DNA of 64,000 nt from positions 1 through 64,000 of the forward strand of contig JAHKLT010000026.1 in the NCBI GenBank assembly GCA_020854915.1, given 5' to 3'. The notes beneath the pieces were generated by a model. That model worked only from the letters and a program-made list of their open reading frames with translations, was not told where the DNA came from and did no database searches. The translations under genes and the position numbers were made by a program. Positions 8,112 to 17,285 of this stretch are shown here, piece after piece. Position 1 is the first letter of the stretch. Every line of letters starts with the position of its first letter. The stretch is from Methanobacteriaceae archaeon. Its GTDB lineage: Archaea > Methanobacteriota > Methanobacteria > Methanobacteriales > Methanobacteriaceae.

Positions 8112-8555
8112 ATGAATAAAAAAAATTTAGTAATAATATTAATTTGTTTTTTAATAATAGGGGGATTATCTGCTTATTTTGTTTTAAATAATAATATATC
8201 TAAAGAATATAGTGAAATAAAAAATAATACAACCATAAAAAGTACAAATAATACAACCATAAGTAATACGAATAACGAAGTTAATACTAATGTAAATCAT
8301 GAAAACGAAAATGTACAAGAAGTAGAAACCCAAAATTCTGTTCCAAATCAAGAAAATTCAAATTATAATCCTGATGATTATCTATCTTGTGAAGAATTAA
8401 AAGAAAAATACCCTCATATGTCTGATGGTGAATTACAAGAAAGATTTGGTGAGAGAGGTGAAGGTGGAGTTAGTTATGATGGATTAAGAGCAGATGAAAG
8501 AAGAGAACAAATAAGACAAGGAGTTTATAATTATCCATCATATGAAGAATCATGA
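8112..8555 (+). CDS. Membrane-anchored, asparagine/threonine-rich surface protein, function unknown
   Basis: A 147-residue protein. Residues 4-25 are hydrophobic (LVIILICFLIIGG), consistent with an uncleaved signal anchor. Residues about 35-90 are low-complexity and rich in Asn, Thr and Glu, with repeated NNTT sequons. The C-terminal 60 residues are different: polar, with YLSCEELKEKYPHMS and a GERGEGG turn, and may be a small folded domain. An AAAGGAT ribosome binding site precedes the ATG. It is monocistronic. A repeated 92-bp element begins directly after its stop codon. Confidence 0.45.
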   Translation: MNKKNLVIILICFLIIGGLSAYFVLNNNISKEYSEIKNNTTIKSTNNTTISNTNNEVNTNVNHENENVQEVETQNSVPNQENSNYNPDDYLSCEELKEKYPHMSDGELQERFGERGEGGVSYDGLRADERREQIRQGVYNYPSYEES

Positions 8556-8558
8556 AAA

Positions 8559-8650
8559 TATAGTGTGTTACCAAACTTTTTCATATAAATGCATGTTTTA
8601 TTTATATATAGATATTAAATTAATTAAAAAATATTAGGTAATCAACTATA
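8559..8650. repeat. MITE-like dispersed element, copy A (92 bp)
   Basis: This segment begins TATAGTGTGTTACC and ends GGTAATCAACTATA; the ends are imperfect inverted repeats (11 of 14). Its reverse complement is found at 47824-47914 with a single-base length difference in a T run as the only change. Similarity stops sharply at both ends of both copies. The outermost TA on each side could be a TA target duplication, as made by IS630/Tc1-type elements, one of which is cut by the window edge. Confidence 0.7.
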
Positions 8651-8674
8651 ACTTAAAAATTACTATAAAAATGA

Positions 8675-9421
8675 TTATTTAAGATCATTTCGGTTAAAAT
8701 TACCTAAAACAAAATTTTTTCCACCAATATGATTTAAATATATTTCTATATTATCATCTGAAATATTGTAAACATTATATGAATTTAAATCTTTTCCTCT
8801 AAGCTTATTAGAAGAAACAGAGCCGGCATTAACAAATAATGTATTATTCATTTTCCAAACATTGTGTACATGTTTATGTCCACATATTACAAGATCAACT
8901 TGATGGTCTATTAAACTTTTTAGAATATCTCCTGCATCTGATAATACATTTCTTTCACGACCAGTTTCAGGAATCGGAATTACATGATGATGCATTGCAA
9001 CAATAGTAAAATTATTTTCAAATAAACACTGATCTAATTGTTTATCCATCCATACTTGTTGAGGTCTTCCAATATTACCACTATCAATATCAGGGGAGCT
9101 AGAATCTACACCAACTACAACAAAATTGTTATCTTTAATTAGTTTCCAGCTTCTTTCACCAATAAATTCTTCAAAAGTTTCATATCCTAAATTCCTAGAA
9201 TCATGATTCCCTGGAACAGCATATAAAGGTGGTTTAAACAAAGATAATAATTTTTTAGCTTGAATATATTCTTTATAATAACCTTGATTTGTAATATCTC
9301 CAGTTACTAAAATCATGTCAGGATTTAAACTATTTATTTCTCTAACTGCTTTTAAAAATACTTGCTCATTGAATTCAGTTTTACTTATATGTAAATCAGA
9401 GATATGTGCAATAACTGTCAT
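8675..9421 (-). CDS. Metallophosphoesterase, CpdA/Icc-like
   Basis: A 248-residue calcineurin-type phosphoesterase. All family metal-binding blocks are visible in order: HISDLHIS (8-14), VTGDITNQG (about 40), VPGNHDSR (about 70), MHHHVIP (about 143) and CGHKHVHN (about 179). The arrangement is close to cyclic-nucleotide phosphodiesterases of the CpdA/Icc group, but the family also includes nucleases and nucleotidases. It starts 5 bases after the nac stop codon and so is probably translated with it. Substrate unknown. Confidence 0.75.
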   Translation of the reverse strand: MTVIAHISDLHISKTEFNEQVFLKAVREINSLNPDMILVTGDITNQGYYKEYIQAKKLLSLFKPPLYAVPGNHDSRNLGYETFEEFIGERSWKLIKDNNFVVVGVDSSSPDIDSGNIGRPQQVWMDKQLDQCLFENNFTIVAMHHHVIPIPETGRERNVLSDAGDILKSLIDHQVDLVICGHKHVHNVWKMNNTLFVNAGSVSSNKLRGKDLNSYNVYNISDDNIEIYLNHIGGKNFVLGNFNRNDLK

Positions 9422-9426
9422 GATAT

Positions 9427-9777
9427 CTAAGAGCTTAATTTTAAAATAGCCTCTGCTAAATCTCCATTTGTATCGATTAATGCTTTTTCAGCATCTTCTT
9501 TAGAAACATTTGCTTGATTAGCTACCATTTCTATATCTTCATCAGGAATAATAACTTCTTCTTCAATTTCAATTTCTTGAGCAGTTCCAGAAACTTGATA
9601 TGTTTCTTGACCCATTACATTCATCATACTAACTTCAGCATTAGGAATAAATAATTCTTTATCTTCTAAGCGTATAATAACTTCTTTAACACCTTGAAGC
9701 TCTTTCATATCCATTCCCATTTTCTTCATTTGTCTTTCCATCTGTTTCATTTGTTTTGGATTCATTCCAGGAATCAT
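9427..9777 (-). CDS. nac: Nascent polypeptide-associated complex protein (archaeal NAC alpha)
   Basis: A 116-residue archaeal NAC. The N-terminus is methionine/lysine rich (NPKQMKQMERQMKKMG), the NAC beta-barrel covers residues about 33-70 (VIIRLEDKELFIPNAEV and MGQETYQVSG), and residues about 77-116 form a UBA domain (DIEMVANQANVSKEDAEKAL). The homodimer binds ribosomes near the exit tunnel and contacts emerging chains. GAGGTT precedes the ATG. It heads a short unit with the phosphoesterase. Confidence 0.93.
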   Translation of the reverse strand: MIPGMNPKQMKQMERQMKKMGMDMKELQGVKEVIIRLEDKELFIPNAEVSMMNVMGQETYQVSGTAQEIEIEEEVIIPDEDIEMVANQANVSKEDAEKALIDTNGDLAEAILKLSS

Positions 9778-9826
9778 AATAATAACCTCTTTTAATATTT
9801 TTTTAATTTTAAACTTATAAATTTAA

Positions 9827-10048
9827 TTAATAATTTCTTTTTCTAGCATTATATGCTGTATAAAATATAAATATTCCAATCAAAAGTAATACAATTTGTG
9901 GAAAAATAGCAAATACTATTGTTGGAATTAAATTAAGTTTTATGAGAATCCATAAAACAGCATATATAATAATAACACTACCAAAAAACATTGCGATTTT
10001 ATTTAAACTATCTTTAATATCCATTGGTATTCCAGTTGGTATTGGCAA
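9827..10048 (-). CDS. Small two-helix membrane protein, function unknown
   Basis: A 73-residue protein with a TTG start directly after a GGAGGGT ribosome binding site. Two hydrophobic segments at about 17-38 and 43-63 are probable membrane helices, followed by a short basic tail NARKRNY that by the positive-inside rule sits in the cytoplasm. It lies 11 bases after rpiA in the same direction, so it is likely in that operon. I do not recognise the family. Confidence 0.55.
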   Translation of the reverse strand: MPIPTGIPMDIKDSLNKIAMFFGSVIIIYAVLWILIKLNLIPTIVFAIFPQIVLLLIGIFIFYTAYNARKRNY

Positions 10049-10059
10049 ATTTAACCCTC

Positions 10060-10725
10060 CTATATTTCTTTTACACCATTTTTAGTTCCAAGGATAACTT
10101 TATCAGCCATTTGTGTAAATAATCCATTTTCAACAACCCCTGGAATTGAATTCAAACTTCTCTCTAATTGGGGAGGATTTGAAATACTTTGAAATTTAGC
10201 ATCAATAATAAAATTACCATTATCAGAAACAACTGGTCCTTGTTTATTTTTTGCAATTCTTAAAACAGGTTTAGCGCCCATATCTTTTAGATTTTCTGAA
10301 ACAAGTCGAACTGCTACTGGAATAATTTCAATAGGAAGAGGAATTTCACTTAATTCATCAACATATTTTTCTTCATCAGCAATAACATAAAATTTATTTG
10401 CAGCATAATCAACAATTTTTTCTATAGTATGTGATGCTCCACCACCTTTAATAATATCTAAATTATAATCTATAGCATCTGCACCATCAATAGCTAAATC
10501 AATATCATATTCTTCAGTTGATCCAATTTTAATACCACAATCAATAGCTAATTGAAATGCTTGATAAGAAGTTGCAACACCAATAATATCTAATTCTTCA
10601 TCTTTAATTCTTTTTCCAAGCTTTTTTATAAAATAGCTACTTGTAGATCCTGTACCTAAGCCTATAACTTGGCCATCATTAACAAATTTTACTGCATACT
10701 CTGCTACATCTTTTTTAAGATTCAA
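10060..10725 (-). CDS. rpiA: Ribose-5-phosphate isomerase A
   Basis: A 221-residue RpiA, interconverting ribose 5-phosphate and ribulose 5-phosphate. Visible family motifs are GLGTGSTSSYFIKKLG (substrate-phosphate loop), the DLAIDGADAID catalytic region with its acidic residues, and KGGGASHTIEKIV. In methanogens it supplies ribose from the ribulose monophosphate route. A TTG start follows GAGGTG by 5 bases. The UPF0179 gene ends 14 bases upstream, in one transcription unit running from egsA. Confidence 0.95.
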   Translation of the reverse strand: MNLKKDVAEYAVKFVNDGQVIGLGTGSTSSYFIKKLGKRIKDEELDIIGVATSYQAFQLAIDCGIKIGSTEEYDIDLAIDGADAIDYNLDIIKGGGASHTIEKIVDYAANKFYVIADEEKYVDELSEIPLPIEIIPVAVRLVSENLKDMGAKPVLRIAKNKQGPVVSDNGNFIIDAKFQSISNPPQLERSLNSIPGVVENGLFTQMADKVILGTKNGVKEI

Positions 10726-10739
10726 TTTAACACCTCTAA

Positions 10740-11177
10740 TTATATAACAAAAGCTAATTCTAATTTATGTAAGTCATAACCTTTTTTACATATTCCCTTA
10801 TGTTTTCCTTCATTTTCCATGATAACACATTTGTCTCCAGGAATTAAACCTTCAGGAAAACAATATGGTTTATATTCACAATTTTCATCACAAACTAACG
10901 GTTCATATCTAAAAGTTGAACCTTCAAAAATATTTTTAGAATCAGATAAAACTGCAATATTGGCTCTTTCAATAACAACAGGAAGAACTTCATTTTCATC
11001 ATGAATTGGGCATTTTTGCCCATTTTCTTTAACACTTTTAATAATATATTTGCGATTTTTCTCTAATGAATCAACACAAGATGATTTAAACCTACATTTT
11101 TCACATTCATCTGCAGGTCCATAAAAAATAAAACTATTTCCTTCTTTTGCTAAATCTTTCCCAATTAATGTTATCAT
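10740..11177 (-). CDS. UPF0179 family cysteine-rich protein
   Basis: A 145-residue archaeal protein of the UPF0179 type. Cysteines are grouped as [10 protein letters not shown] (25-34), CPIH (about 55), and [11 protein letters not shown] (about 97-107) followed by GDKCVIM and GICKKG, which suggests zinc or iron-sulfur binding. GAGGTGATTTC precedes the ATG. The start overlaps the egsA stop codon (ATGA), so expression is coupled to ether-lipid synthesis and to rpiA. Biochemical function is not known to me. Confidence 0.8.
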   Translation of the reverse strand: MITLIGKDLAKEGNSFIFYGPADECEKCRFKSSCVDSLEKNRKYIIKSVKENGQKCPIHDENEVLPVVIERANIAVLSDSKNIFEGSTFRYEPLVCDENCEYKPYCFPEGLIPGDKCVIMENEGKHKGICKKGYDLHKLELAFVI

Positions 11178-12220
11178 GAAATCACCTCAGTTTTAATAGC
11201 TAAATTTTTTGCAGCTTCTTTTGAAAGACCATTATCTCCTAAAATAGTGTATCTTTCTGGTCTTATTTTATGAGCATTCAATAATGATTCAATAATAATT
11301 TCGGAATCTATTCCTAATTCTTCAGCATTAGTAGGAGCACCAATGTTTTTTAATTTATCTCTTATAAATTTCCAATCTCCACCATGAAGATGCATCATCA
11401 TAATAGTTCCAACACCACATTGTTCACCATGTAATGCAGGTTTATCAGAAATTTGATCTAAGGCATGACTAAATTTATGTTCTGAACCACTAGCAGGTCT
11501 ACTAGAACCAGCTATACTAATTGCCATCCCACTACTAAATAATGTTTTAACTACTAAACGAGTGCTTTCTTCTAAACCTTCTTTAATGCTTCCAGAATAT
11601 TTTGTGATTAATTTTGAAGACATTTCAGATAATGATGCTGCAGATTCACTATAATATACATTTTTTAGTCGTTTAGCTAATTTCCAATCTTTGATAGCTG
11701 TGAAATTAGATACAACATCAGCACAGCCTGCTGCCAATAATCGAAAAGAAGAATTAGTTATAATATTAGTATCAGCTATAACACCAAGAGGGGATTGTGC
11801 TTTCATTGAAGATGAACCTTTAGAATTTTTAATAGAAGCTAAAGGTGAAACAATACCATCATGAGAAGCTGTAGTTGGTAGAGATATAAAATGAATACCT
11901 CTATTTGTTGATGCCATTTTTGCAACATCAATAACCTTTCCCCCACCAATTCCTAAGATAAAAGAAAAATCCGAAGAAGTTTCTTCAACCTTTTTTACTG
12001 AATCAATATCTGCTTCTTTTACTTTAATATAATCAACATCAAAATCACTATCTTCTAAACTTTCAATAGCTTTTTTACCGGCAATATCATAAGTATTATT
12101 ACCAGTAACAATTAATGCCTGTTTTTCTAGCCTTAAATCATTACAGATATTTCCTGTTTCAAAAATTAAATCTGGACCAATATGAACTTCCCTAGGCATT
12201 TGAATTTTTCGACTATCCAT
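11174..12220 (-). CDS. egsA: sn-Glycerol-1-phosphate dehydrogenase
   Basis: A 348-residue enzyme making sn-glycerol 1-phosphate from dihydroxyacetone phosphate, the glycerol backbone of archaeal lipids. The nucleotide-binding [23 protein letters not shown] and metal-ligand regions HKFSHALD and HGEQCGVG (the histidines bind Zn) are clear. The frame is open to an ATG at 12256, but the ATG at 12220 follows GGAAGATATT and starts [15 protein letters not shown], the natural family N-terminus, so I use it. First gene of the egsA-UPF0179-rpiA unit. Confidence 0.93.
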   Translation of the reverse strand: MDSRKIQMPREVHIGPDLIFETGNICNDLRLEKQALIVTGNNTYDIAGKKAIESLEDSDFDVDYIKVKEADIDSVKKVEETSSDFSFILGIGGGKVIDVAKMASTNRGIHFISLPTTASHDGIVSPLASIKNSKGSSSMKAQSPLGVIADTNIITNSSFRLLAAGCADVVSNFTAIKDWKLAKRLKNVYYSESAASLSEMSSKLITKYSGSIKEGLEESTRLVVKTLFSSGMAISIAGSSRPASGSEHKFSHALDQISDKPALHGEQCGVGTIMMMHLHGGDWKFIRDKLKNIGAPTNAEELGIDSEIIIESLLNAHKIRPERYTILGDNGLSKEAAKNLAIKTEVIS

Positions 12221-12303
12221 AATATCTTCCAATTTATACAATAATACATTTGTCAATTATTAATAAAAAAAGTTTTGTTTAAATTAGATTTTTAATTATA
12301 ATC

Positions 12304-12314
12304 TTATATATAAA
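12304..12314 (+). promoter_or_regulatory. TATA box for the proS-cofC-thiD operon
   Basis: TTATATATAAA lies 31 bases before the proS GTG. With transcription starting about 25 bases downstream the leader would be only a few bases longer than the GGTGAT ribosome binding site at 12336-12341. Archaeal TATA spacing is known; the start site is inferred. Confidence 0.55.
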
Positions 12315-12344
12315 TAAGTATTAATATTTATTATAGGTGATATA

Positions 12345-13754
12345 GTGGAAAATTTTAGTGAATGGTTTCATGATATTTTAGATAAAGGAAATATAATAGA
12401 TTCAAGATATCCTATTAAAGGTATGAGTGTATGGTTACCTTATGGTTTTCAAATAAGAAGATATACCTTAGAATTATTAAAAGAATTATTTGATAGAGAC
12501 CATGAAGAAGTACTATTTCCATTACTTGTTCCAGAAGATGAATTAGCAAAAGAAGGAATTCATGTTAAAGGTTTTGAAGAAGAAGTTTATTGGGTAACAA
12601 AAGGAGGCAATAAAGAATTAAATAAAAAACTAGCTTTAAGACCTACTAGTGAAACAGCAATTTATCCAATGTTTTCTTTATGGATTAGATCACATATAGA
12701 TTTACCTTTAAAATATTATCAAATAGTTAACACATTTAGATATGAAACTAAACATACACGGCCACTTATAAGAGTTCGTGAAATATCAACTTTTAAAGAA
12801 GCACACACTGCACATGCAACAAAAGAAGAATGTAAAAAACAAGTTGAAAAAGCTGTTGAATTATATAAAGAATTCTTTGATTATTTGGGAATACCATATA
12901 TCTTAAGTAAAAGACCAGAATGGGATAAGTTCCCAGGTGCAGATTATACTATGGCCTTCGATACATTGCTTCCTGATGGAAAAACATTACAAATAGGAAC
13001 TGTTCATAATTTAGACCAAACATTTGCAAAAACATTTGATATAACTTTTGAAAATGAAAATGGAGAACATGAATATATATATCAAAGTTGTTATGGTTTA
13101 TCTGATAGAATTATAGCTTCTATAATTGGAATTCATGGAAATGAAAAAGGACTTGTCCTACCCCCTGTTGTATCACCAAAACATGTTACTATAATTCCTA
13201 TTTTGTTTAAAGACACAAGAGAGAAAGTTTTAGAAAGATGCGAGTCAATTAAAAAAGAATTGGAATCTGCAGGAATTAGAGTAGATATTGATGATAGAGA
13301 TATAAGACCAGGCAAGAAATTTTATGACTGGGAATTAAAAGGAACACCACTTAGACTTGAAATTGGACCTAAAGATTTAGAAAATAATAAAACTTTTATT
13401 ACAAGAAGAGATAATCTTGAAAAAAATGAATATCCATTAGATGATAATCTTATTGAAAACATAAAAGAAATTATAAGTCAAATAACAAAAGATATGTCTT
13501 CTAAAGCATTTAAAGATTTAAAAGATGCTATTGTATATTGTGAAAATATTGAAAAAATTCCTGAATTAATTAAAAACAAAAAAATAGTAGTTTTCAGTTG
13601 GGATGGTAAAAATTCAAGTGGTGAAGCTATTGAAGAAGAAACTGGTTATGATATTTTAGGAATCCATAAAGAATTAGATGAAAATTCAAATGATAAGTGT
13701 ATTTACTCAGGAGAAAAAGCAAAATATCTTGCATTAATAGCTAAAACATATTAG
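12345..13754 (+). CDS. proS: Prolyl-tRNA synthetase (archaeal/eukaryotic type)
   Basis: A 469-residue class II synthetase without the bacterial editing insertion. Motif 1 lies in [12 protein letters not shown], the proline/ATP site in RPTSETAIY (about 101), motif 2 around [18 protein letters not shown], and motif 3 in [12 protein letters not shown] (about 246). A C-terminal zinc-type domain ends at residue 469, and the terminal Tyr (AKTY) is usual for this type. The start is GTG after GGTGAT. The convergent orientation and spacing make proS, cofC and thiD one operon. Confidence 0.95.
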   Translation: MENFSEWFHDILDKGNIIDSRYPIKGMSVWLPYGFQIRRYTLELLKELFDRDHEEVLFPLLVPEDELAKEGIHVKGFEEEVYWVTKGGNKELNKKLALRPTSETAIYPMFSLWIRSHIDLPLKYYQIVNTFRYETKHTRPLIRVREISTFKEAHTAHATKEECKKQVEKAVELYKEFFDYLGIPYILSKRPEWDKFPGADYTMAFDTLLPDGKTLQIGTVHNLDQTFAKTFDITFENENGEHEYIYQSCYGLSDRIIASIIGIHGNEKGLVLPPVVSPKHVTIIPILFKDTREKVLERCESIKKELESAGIRVDIDDRDIRPGKKFYDWELKGTPLRLEIGPKDLENNKTFITRRDNLEKNEYPLDDNLIENIKEIISQITKDMSSKAFKDLKDAIVYCENIEKIPELIKNKKIVVFSWDGKNSSGEAIEEETGYDILGIHKELDENSNDKCIYSGEKAKYLALIAKTY

Positions 13755-13764
13755 GTGATTTAAA

Positions 13765-14439
13765 ATGGATAATATTTATGCAATAATTCCAGTAAGCAAG
13801 TTTGAAAATGCAAAAACACGTTTATCACCTTTTTTAAATGAAAAAGAAAGAGAAAAATTGTTAAAAGCTATGCTTAAAGATGTAACAGATAGTTTAAGAA
13901 AATATGTAGATAGAATTATTTTAATAAGTGCAGATAAAGAAGTTTTAAATTATGGAAATAAATTAAAAATAGATACACTTAAAGAAAGTTCAAATTCAAA
14001 TTTAAACAAAGCTATTAGTCAAGCAATGGATTATTGTAAAGATAAATGTAAAAATGTAATAATAACACCTTCAGATATTCCTCTCATAATGAAAATAGAT
14101 ATTGATTTATTGATTGAAAAAATTAATTCCTATGAGATTATAATATCTCCATCTAAAGGTGGTGGAACAAACATATTAATTTTAGCTCCAAAAATTATTG
14201 AAACAGAATTTGGAGATTTCAGCTATTTAAAACATATAAAAAAAGTAGAAAAGAATAAATTAAAATATCTTGTTTATGATTCATTTTTTATAGCATTAGA
14301 TGTTAATACTACTGAAGATTTAGGTGAAATAATGGTTCATGGAACTGGAAGTCAAACACGAAAATATCTTAAAGATTTAAACATAATCGTTGAGTCCATT
14401 CATGGCAGTGAACGTTTAAAAGTAAGGAGAGATACATGA
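13765..14439 (+). CDS. cofC: 2-Phospho-L-lactate guanylyltransferase (F420 synthesis)
   Basis: A 224-residue CofC. It transfers GMP to 2-phospho-L-lactate to give LPPG, the side-chain donor for coenzyme F420. Family motifs: IIPVSKFENAKTRLS at the N-terminus (nucleotide loop), a central TPSDIPL (metal-binding Asp), and SPSKGGGTNIL. AGGTGATTT precedes the ATG, 10 bases after proS. The 3' end overlaps thiD by 4 bases. Confidence 0.93.
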   Translation: MDNIYAIIPVSKFENAKTRLSPFLNEKEREKLLKAMLKDVTDSLRKYVDRIILISADKEVLNYGNKLKIDTLKESSNSNLNKAISQAMDYCKDKCKNVIITPSDIPLIMKIDIDLLIEKINSYEIIISPSKGGGTNILILAPKIIETEFGDFSYLKHIKKVEKNKLKYLVYDSFFIALDVNTTEDLGEIMVHGTGSQTRKYLKDLNIIVESIHGSERLKVRRDT

Positions 14440-15182
14440 TTGTAATGTCAATAGCTGGAATTGATCCTAGTGGAGGAGCTGGATTATTTGCAGATATAAA
14501 AACCTTTCAAAATATTGGAGTTTATGGAACAGGAATTCCAATCGCATTAACAAGCCAAAATCCCTATAAAATATTTTCTCTAAATCCAATAGAAGTTTCT
14601 TATATTGAAGAAGAAATAGATTCTGTTTTAGATGGATATAATAGTATAGAATTTATTAAAACAGGAATGTTATACTCAGAAGAGATTATTAAATTAGTTT
14701 CAAAAAAGATAAATGAATATAATCTAAAAGCTATCGTTGATCCAGTAATGGTTGCTACATCTGGAGGAAAATTATCTAAAGATAATATTTCCGATGCAAT
14801 ATTAAAATATTTACTTCCAAAATCAATTTTAACAACACCAAATATAAATGAAGCATCCTATTTATCAAAGATAGATATTAAAAATAAAGAAGATGCTTTA
14901 GATGCTGTTTTAAAAATTGGAAAAACTTGTGATGTACTTATTACAGGAGGACATCTAAATGGAATAAACACTTTAAATTTAGGTGGTGAAATTAGTATTA
15001 TTAAAGAAAAATTAATTGAAAGTGAAAATTTACATGGAAGTGGATGTGTTTTTTCAGCAGCTATTGTTTCTTATCTTGCTCTTGGAAATGATTTAAAAAT
15101 AGCTATTGAAAAATCATTTAAATATGTTAATAATGGAATAAAAAATGGAAAATATGGAACATTAATTAATAAAAATTTTTAA
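14436..15182 (+). CDS. thiD: Hydroxymethylpyrimidine phosphate kinase
   Basis: A 248-residue ribokinase-like ThiD that phosphorylates HMP and HMP-P in thiamine synthesis. The N-terminal MSIAGIDPSGGAGLFADIK is diagnostic, VDPVMVATSGG holds the central site, and LHGSGCVFSAAI holds the anion hole and catalytic Cys. Archaeal ThiD is often fused to ThiN; here no fusion is present. Starts with ATGA overlapping cofC. Converges on the ABC ATPase gene, the two stop codons overlapping by 4 bases. Confidence 0.92.
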   Translation: MIVMSIAGIDPSGGAGLFADIKTFQNIGVYGTGIPIALTSQNPYKIFSLNPIEVSYIEEEIDSVLDGYNSIEFIKTGMLYSEEIIKLVSKKINEYNLKAIVDPVMVATSGGKLSKDNISDAILKYLLPKSILTTPNINEASYLSKIDIKNKEDALDAVLKIGKTCDVLITGGHLNGINTLNLGGEISIIKEKLIESENLHGSGCVFSAAIVSYLALGNDLKIAIEKSFKYVNNGIKNGKYGTLINKNF

Positions 15183-15925
15183 TCCCCAACATCAAGAAGA
15201 TTTTTAACTTTATTTTGTGCTTCAATAAATTCAATAGACTCCCTATTTCTAAGGCGAGGTAATTCTATATCTACAATTTTCTTAACCTTTCCTGGATTTT
15301 TATCCATGATAACTATTTTATCACCCAAATATACTGCCTCATCTACATCATGTGTTACAAAAACTATAGTATTTTCAAATCTTTTCCAAACACCGATTAA
15401 TTGTTCTTGTAACTTATGTCTATTTTGCATATCTAATGCAGAAAATGGTTCATCCATAAGTAAAACAGGAGTATGATTCAAAAGAGATCTTATAATAGCT
15501 ACTCTTTGTTTCATACCCCCTGAAAGTTCATGTGGATAGTTATTTTCCACATCACTTAAACCTACTCTTTCTAAATATCTTTTAGCGGATTTTAAATTTT
15601 CTTCTTTTGACTCATTAGTTAAGTTTAATCCAAACATCACATTATCTAAAACATTAAGCCATGGAAAAAGAGAATATTGTTGAAAGATAAATCCTCTATC
15701 TTTAGAAGGTTTTGAAACTAATTCATCATTAACATAAATCTCTCCAGAATTTGCTTTTTCAAGCCCTGCAATTAATCTTAAAAGAGTTGTTTTACCACAA
15801 CCAGAAGGACCTAAAAGACAAATCAATTCTCCATCATTAATATCAAAATTAATATTTTCTAATACTTTAACTTCTTTTTCATGAGCAGAATAAGATTTAT
15901 TAATATTTTTTATTTTAATTGACAA
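15179..15925 (-). CDS. ABC transporter ATP-binding protein, nitrate/sulfonate/taurine class
   Basis: A 248-residue ATPase with Walker A GPSGCGKTTLLR (about 39), Q-loop FQQYSLFPW, signature LSGGMKQRV (about 134) and Walker B LLMDEPFSALD. The sequence around the Q-loop and the C-terminal linker are of the SsuB/TauB/NrtD class. TTG start after GGAGGT. It lies 12 bases after the permease gene. Substrate cannot be read from the ATPase; aliphatic sulfonates, taurine and thiamine precursors are all served by this class. Confidence 0.88.
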   Translation of the reverse strand: MSIKIKNINKSYSAHEKEVKVLENINFDINDGELICLLGPSGCGKTTLLRLIAGLEKANSGEIYVNDELVSKPSKDRGFIFQQYSLFPWLNVLDNVMFGLNLTNESKEENLKSAKRYLERVGLSDVENNYPHELSGGMKQRVAIIRSLLNHTPVLLMDEPFSALDMQNRHKLQEQLIGVWKRFENTIVFVTHDVDEAVYLGDKIVIMDKNPGKVKKIVDIELPRLRNRESIEFIEAQNKVKNLLDVGD

Positions 15926-15937
15926 ATAAAAACCTCC

Positions 15938-16678
15938 TTACCAGAATATTTGTTTTTGAATTTTTCCAAATATATAATCAAGAACTAAACCAATAACTCC
16001 AATAGTCAACATTCCAACAACTGTTGTTCCAGTATCAAATAGATTTGTTGCTGTTAAAATTAAAAATCCTAAACCACTACTGGAACCAATCATTTCAGCA
16101 GAAATAGTACACATTAAAGCTATTCCTATACCTACTTTAAGACCTGAAACAATATATGGGACAGCTGAAGGTAACATTACCCTATAAAGAATATCAAAAT
16201 CACCTGCCCCTAATGTTTGAGCTGCTTCTATTAAAACTTTATCTGTTCTTTTAACTCCATCGATTGTATAAATCAATATTGGAAATACACAACCCATAAA
16301 TATAATAAAAATAGCTGGAACAGTTCCGATACCAAACCACAAAATAGAAAATGGGATCCAAGCAACAGGAGGAATAGGTCTTAAAACACTAATAACAAAG
16401 CTAGACATTTCTTCTAAAGTTTTAGACCAACCAAGTAATATTCCAAGAGGAATAGCTACAATTGATGCAAAAAGCATTCCCCCAAAAACCTTAAATAATG
16501 TATCAATAGAATCAGTGAATAATTTTCCAGATGAAAATAAAGTTATTGCAGATTCAAAAACATTAATAGGGCTTGGTAAAACATAAGAGGTCACTAGATT
16601 AAAAACTGATGTAATCAAATACCAAATGATTAAAATAATAATTGGTAAAATTAAAGGAGTAAATTTCTTCCTATTCAT
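15938..16678 (-). CDS. ABC transporter permease, nitrate/sulfonate/taurine class
   Basis: A 246-residue membrane protein with about six hydrophobic helices and a BPD_transp-1 EAA loop at EAAQTLGAGDFDILYRVMLPSAVPYI (given here in two parts: EAAQTLGAGD, then LPSAVPYI). It resembles SsuC/TauC permeases. GTGAT precedes the ATG. It forms an operon with the ATPase downstream. The matching binding protein gene lies 600 bases upstream on the same strand, separated by an opposite-strand gene, so two promoters are needed. Confidence 0.87.
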   Translation of the reverse strand: MNRKKFTPLILPIIILIIWYLITSVFNLVTSYVLPSPINVFESAITLFSSGKLFTDSIDTLFKVFGGMLFASIVAIPLGILLGWSKTLEEMSSFVISVLRPIPPVAWIPFSILWFGIGTVPAIFIIFMGCVFPILIYTIDGVKRTDKVLIEAAQTLGAGDFDILYRVMLPSAVPYIVSGLKVGIGIALMCTISAEMIGSSSGLGFLILTATNLFDTGTTVVGMLTIGVIGLVLDYIFGKIQKQIFW

Positions 16679-16801
16679 TAAATCACATAAAATAATTTAT
16701 ACATTAATTAATAATTATTTAGAAAATAATATTTAAATATTGAGTTTAAAAAATATTATTAAATTACAATTATTTTAAAAATTTATTATGAGGCATATAA
16801 A

Positions 16802-17275
16802 ATGACAAAAGAATTTAACATAAACTTATTCAGTAAAGCTATTGTAGGTTTAAATAATAATTTAGAAAAAGTTGGAGGAGTTTTTCATAAAAATATAGAT
16901 TTTCTTGCAAGTAATGAACCATTAACTATTAAAAAAGAAGGTGTAAATAAAATGGCTATTGAAATTAAAGAAAATATGGATAATTTTAATAATAGCTATT
17001 TAGATTTTGAAAATTTATACAATGAAGTAAATGAAACAATTCAAGAAAACAATGAAAATAAGAAGGAATATTTAGACTTTATGAATCATGTTGAAGAAGC
17101 TTTTCCGAAATACATTAGTGAATTAAATCAAAGTATGTGTAGTATGGGTAGTTTAGATATAACAACAGAAGAATTTACTTCAGTTATGAATAATTTAAAT
17201 AAAGTCCTTATTAGTATTATAGAAGTTTTTAAAAAGTTTTTAAAGTTATCTAATAATTATTTAAATAAAAATTAA
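16802..17275 (+). CDS. Alpha-helical coiled-coil protein, function unknown
   Basis: A 157-residue protein, rich in Asn, Glu, Lys and Leu, with heptad-like spacing through most of its length (for example FENLYNEVNETIQENN and IISIIEVFKKFLKLS-type stretches). There is no signal peptide or membrane helix. It looks all-helical, like a phasin or structural protein, but I do not recognise it. It sits on the plus strand between two halves of an ABC transporter on the minus strand, and its stop lies 10 bases from that of the binding protein, so they converge. Confidence 0.5.
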   Translation: MTKEFNINLFSKAIVGLNNNLEKVGGVFHKNIDFLASNEPLTIKKEGVNKMAIEIKENMDNFNNSYLDFENLYNEVNETIQENNENKKEYLDFMNHVEEAFPKYISELNQSMCSMGSLDITTEEFTSVMNNLNKVLISIIEVFKKFLKLSNNYLNKN

Positions 17276-17285
17276 AAAAAGAGAA

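Noticed and set aside
16728-16741. Perfect palindrome AATATTTAAATATT upstream of the coiled-coil gene
   Set aside because: Composed only of A and T in a region of the same make-up; expected by chance and equally explained as a TATA region.
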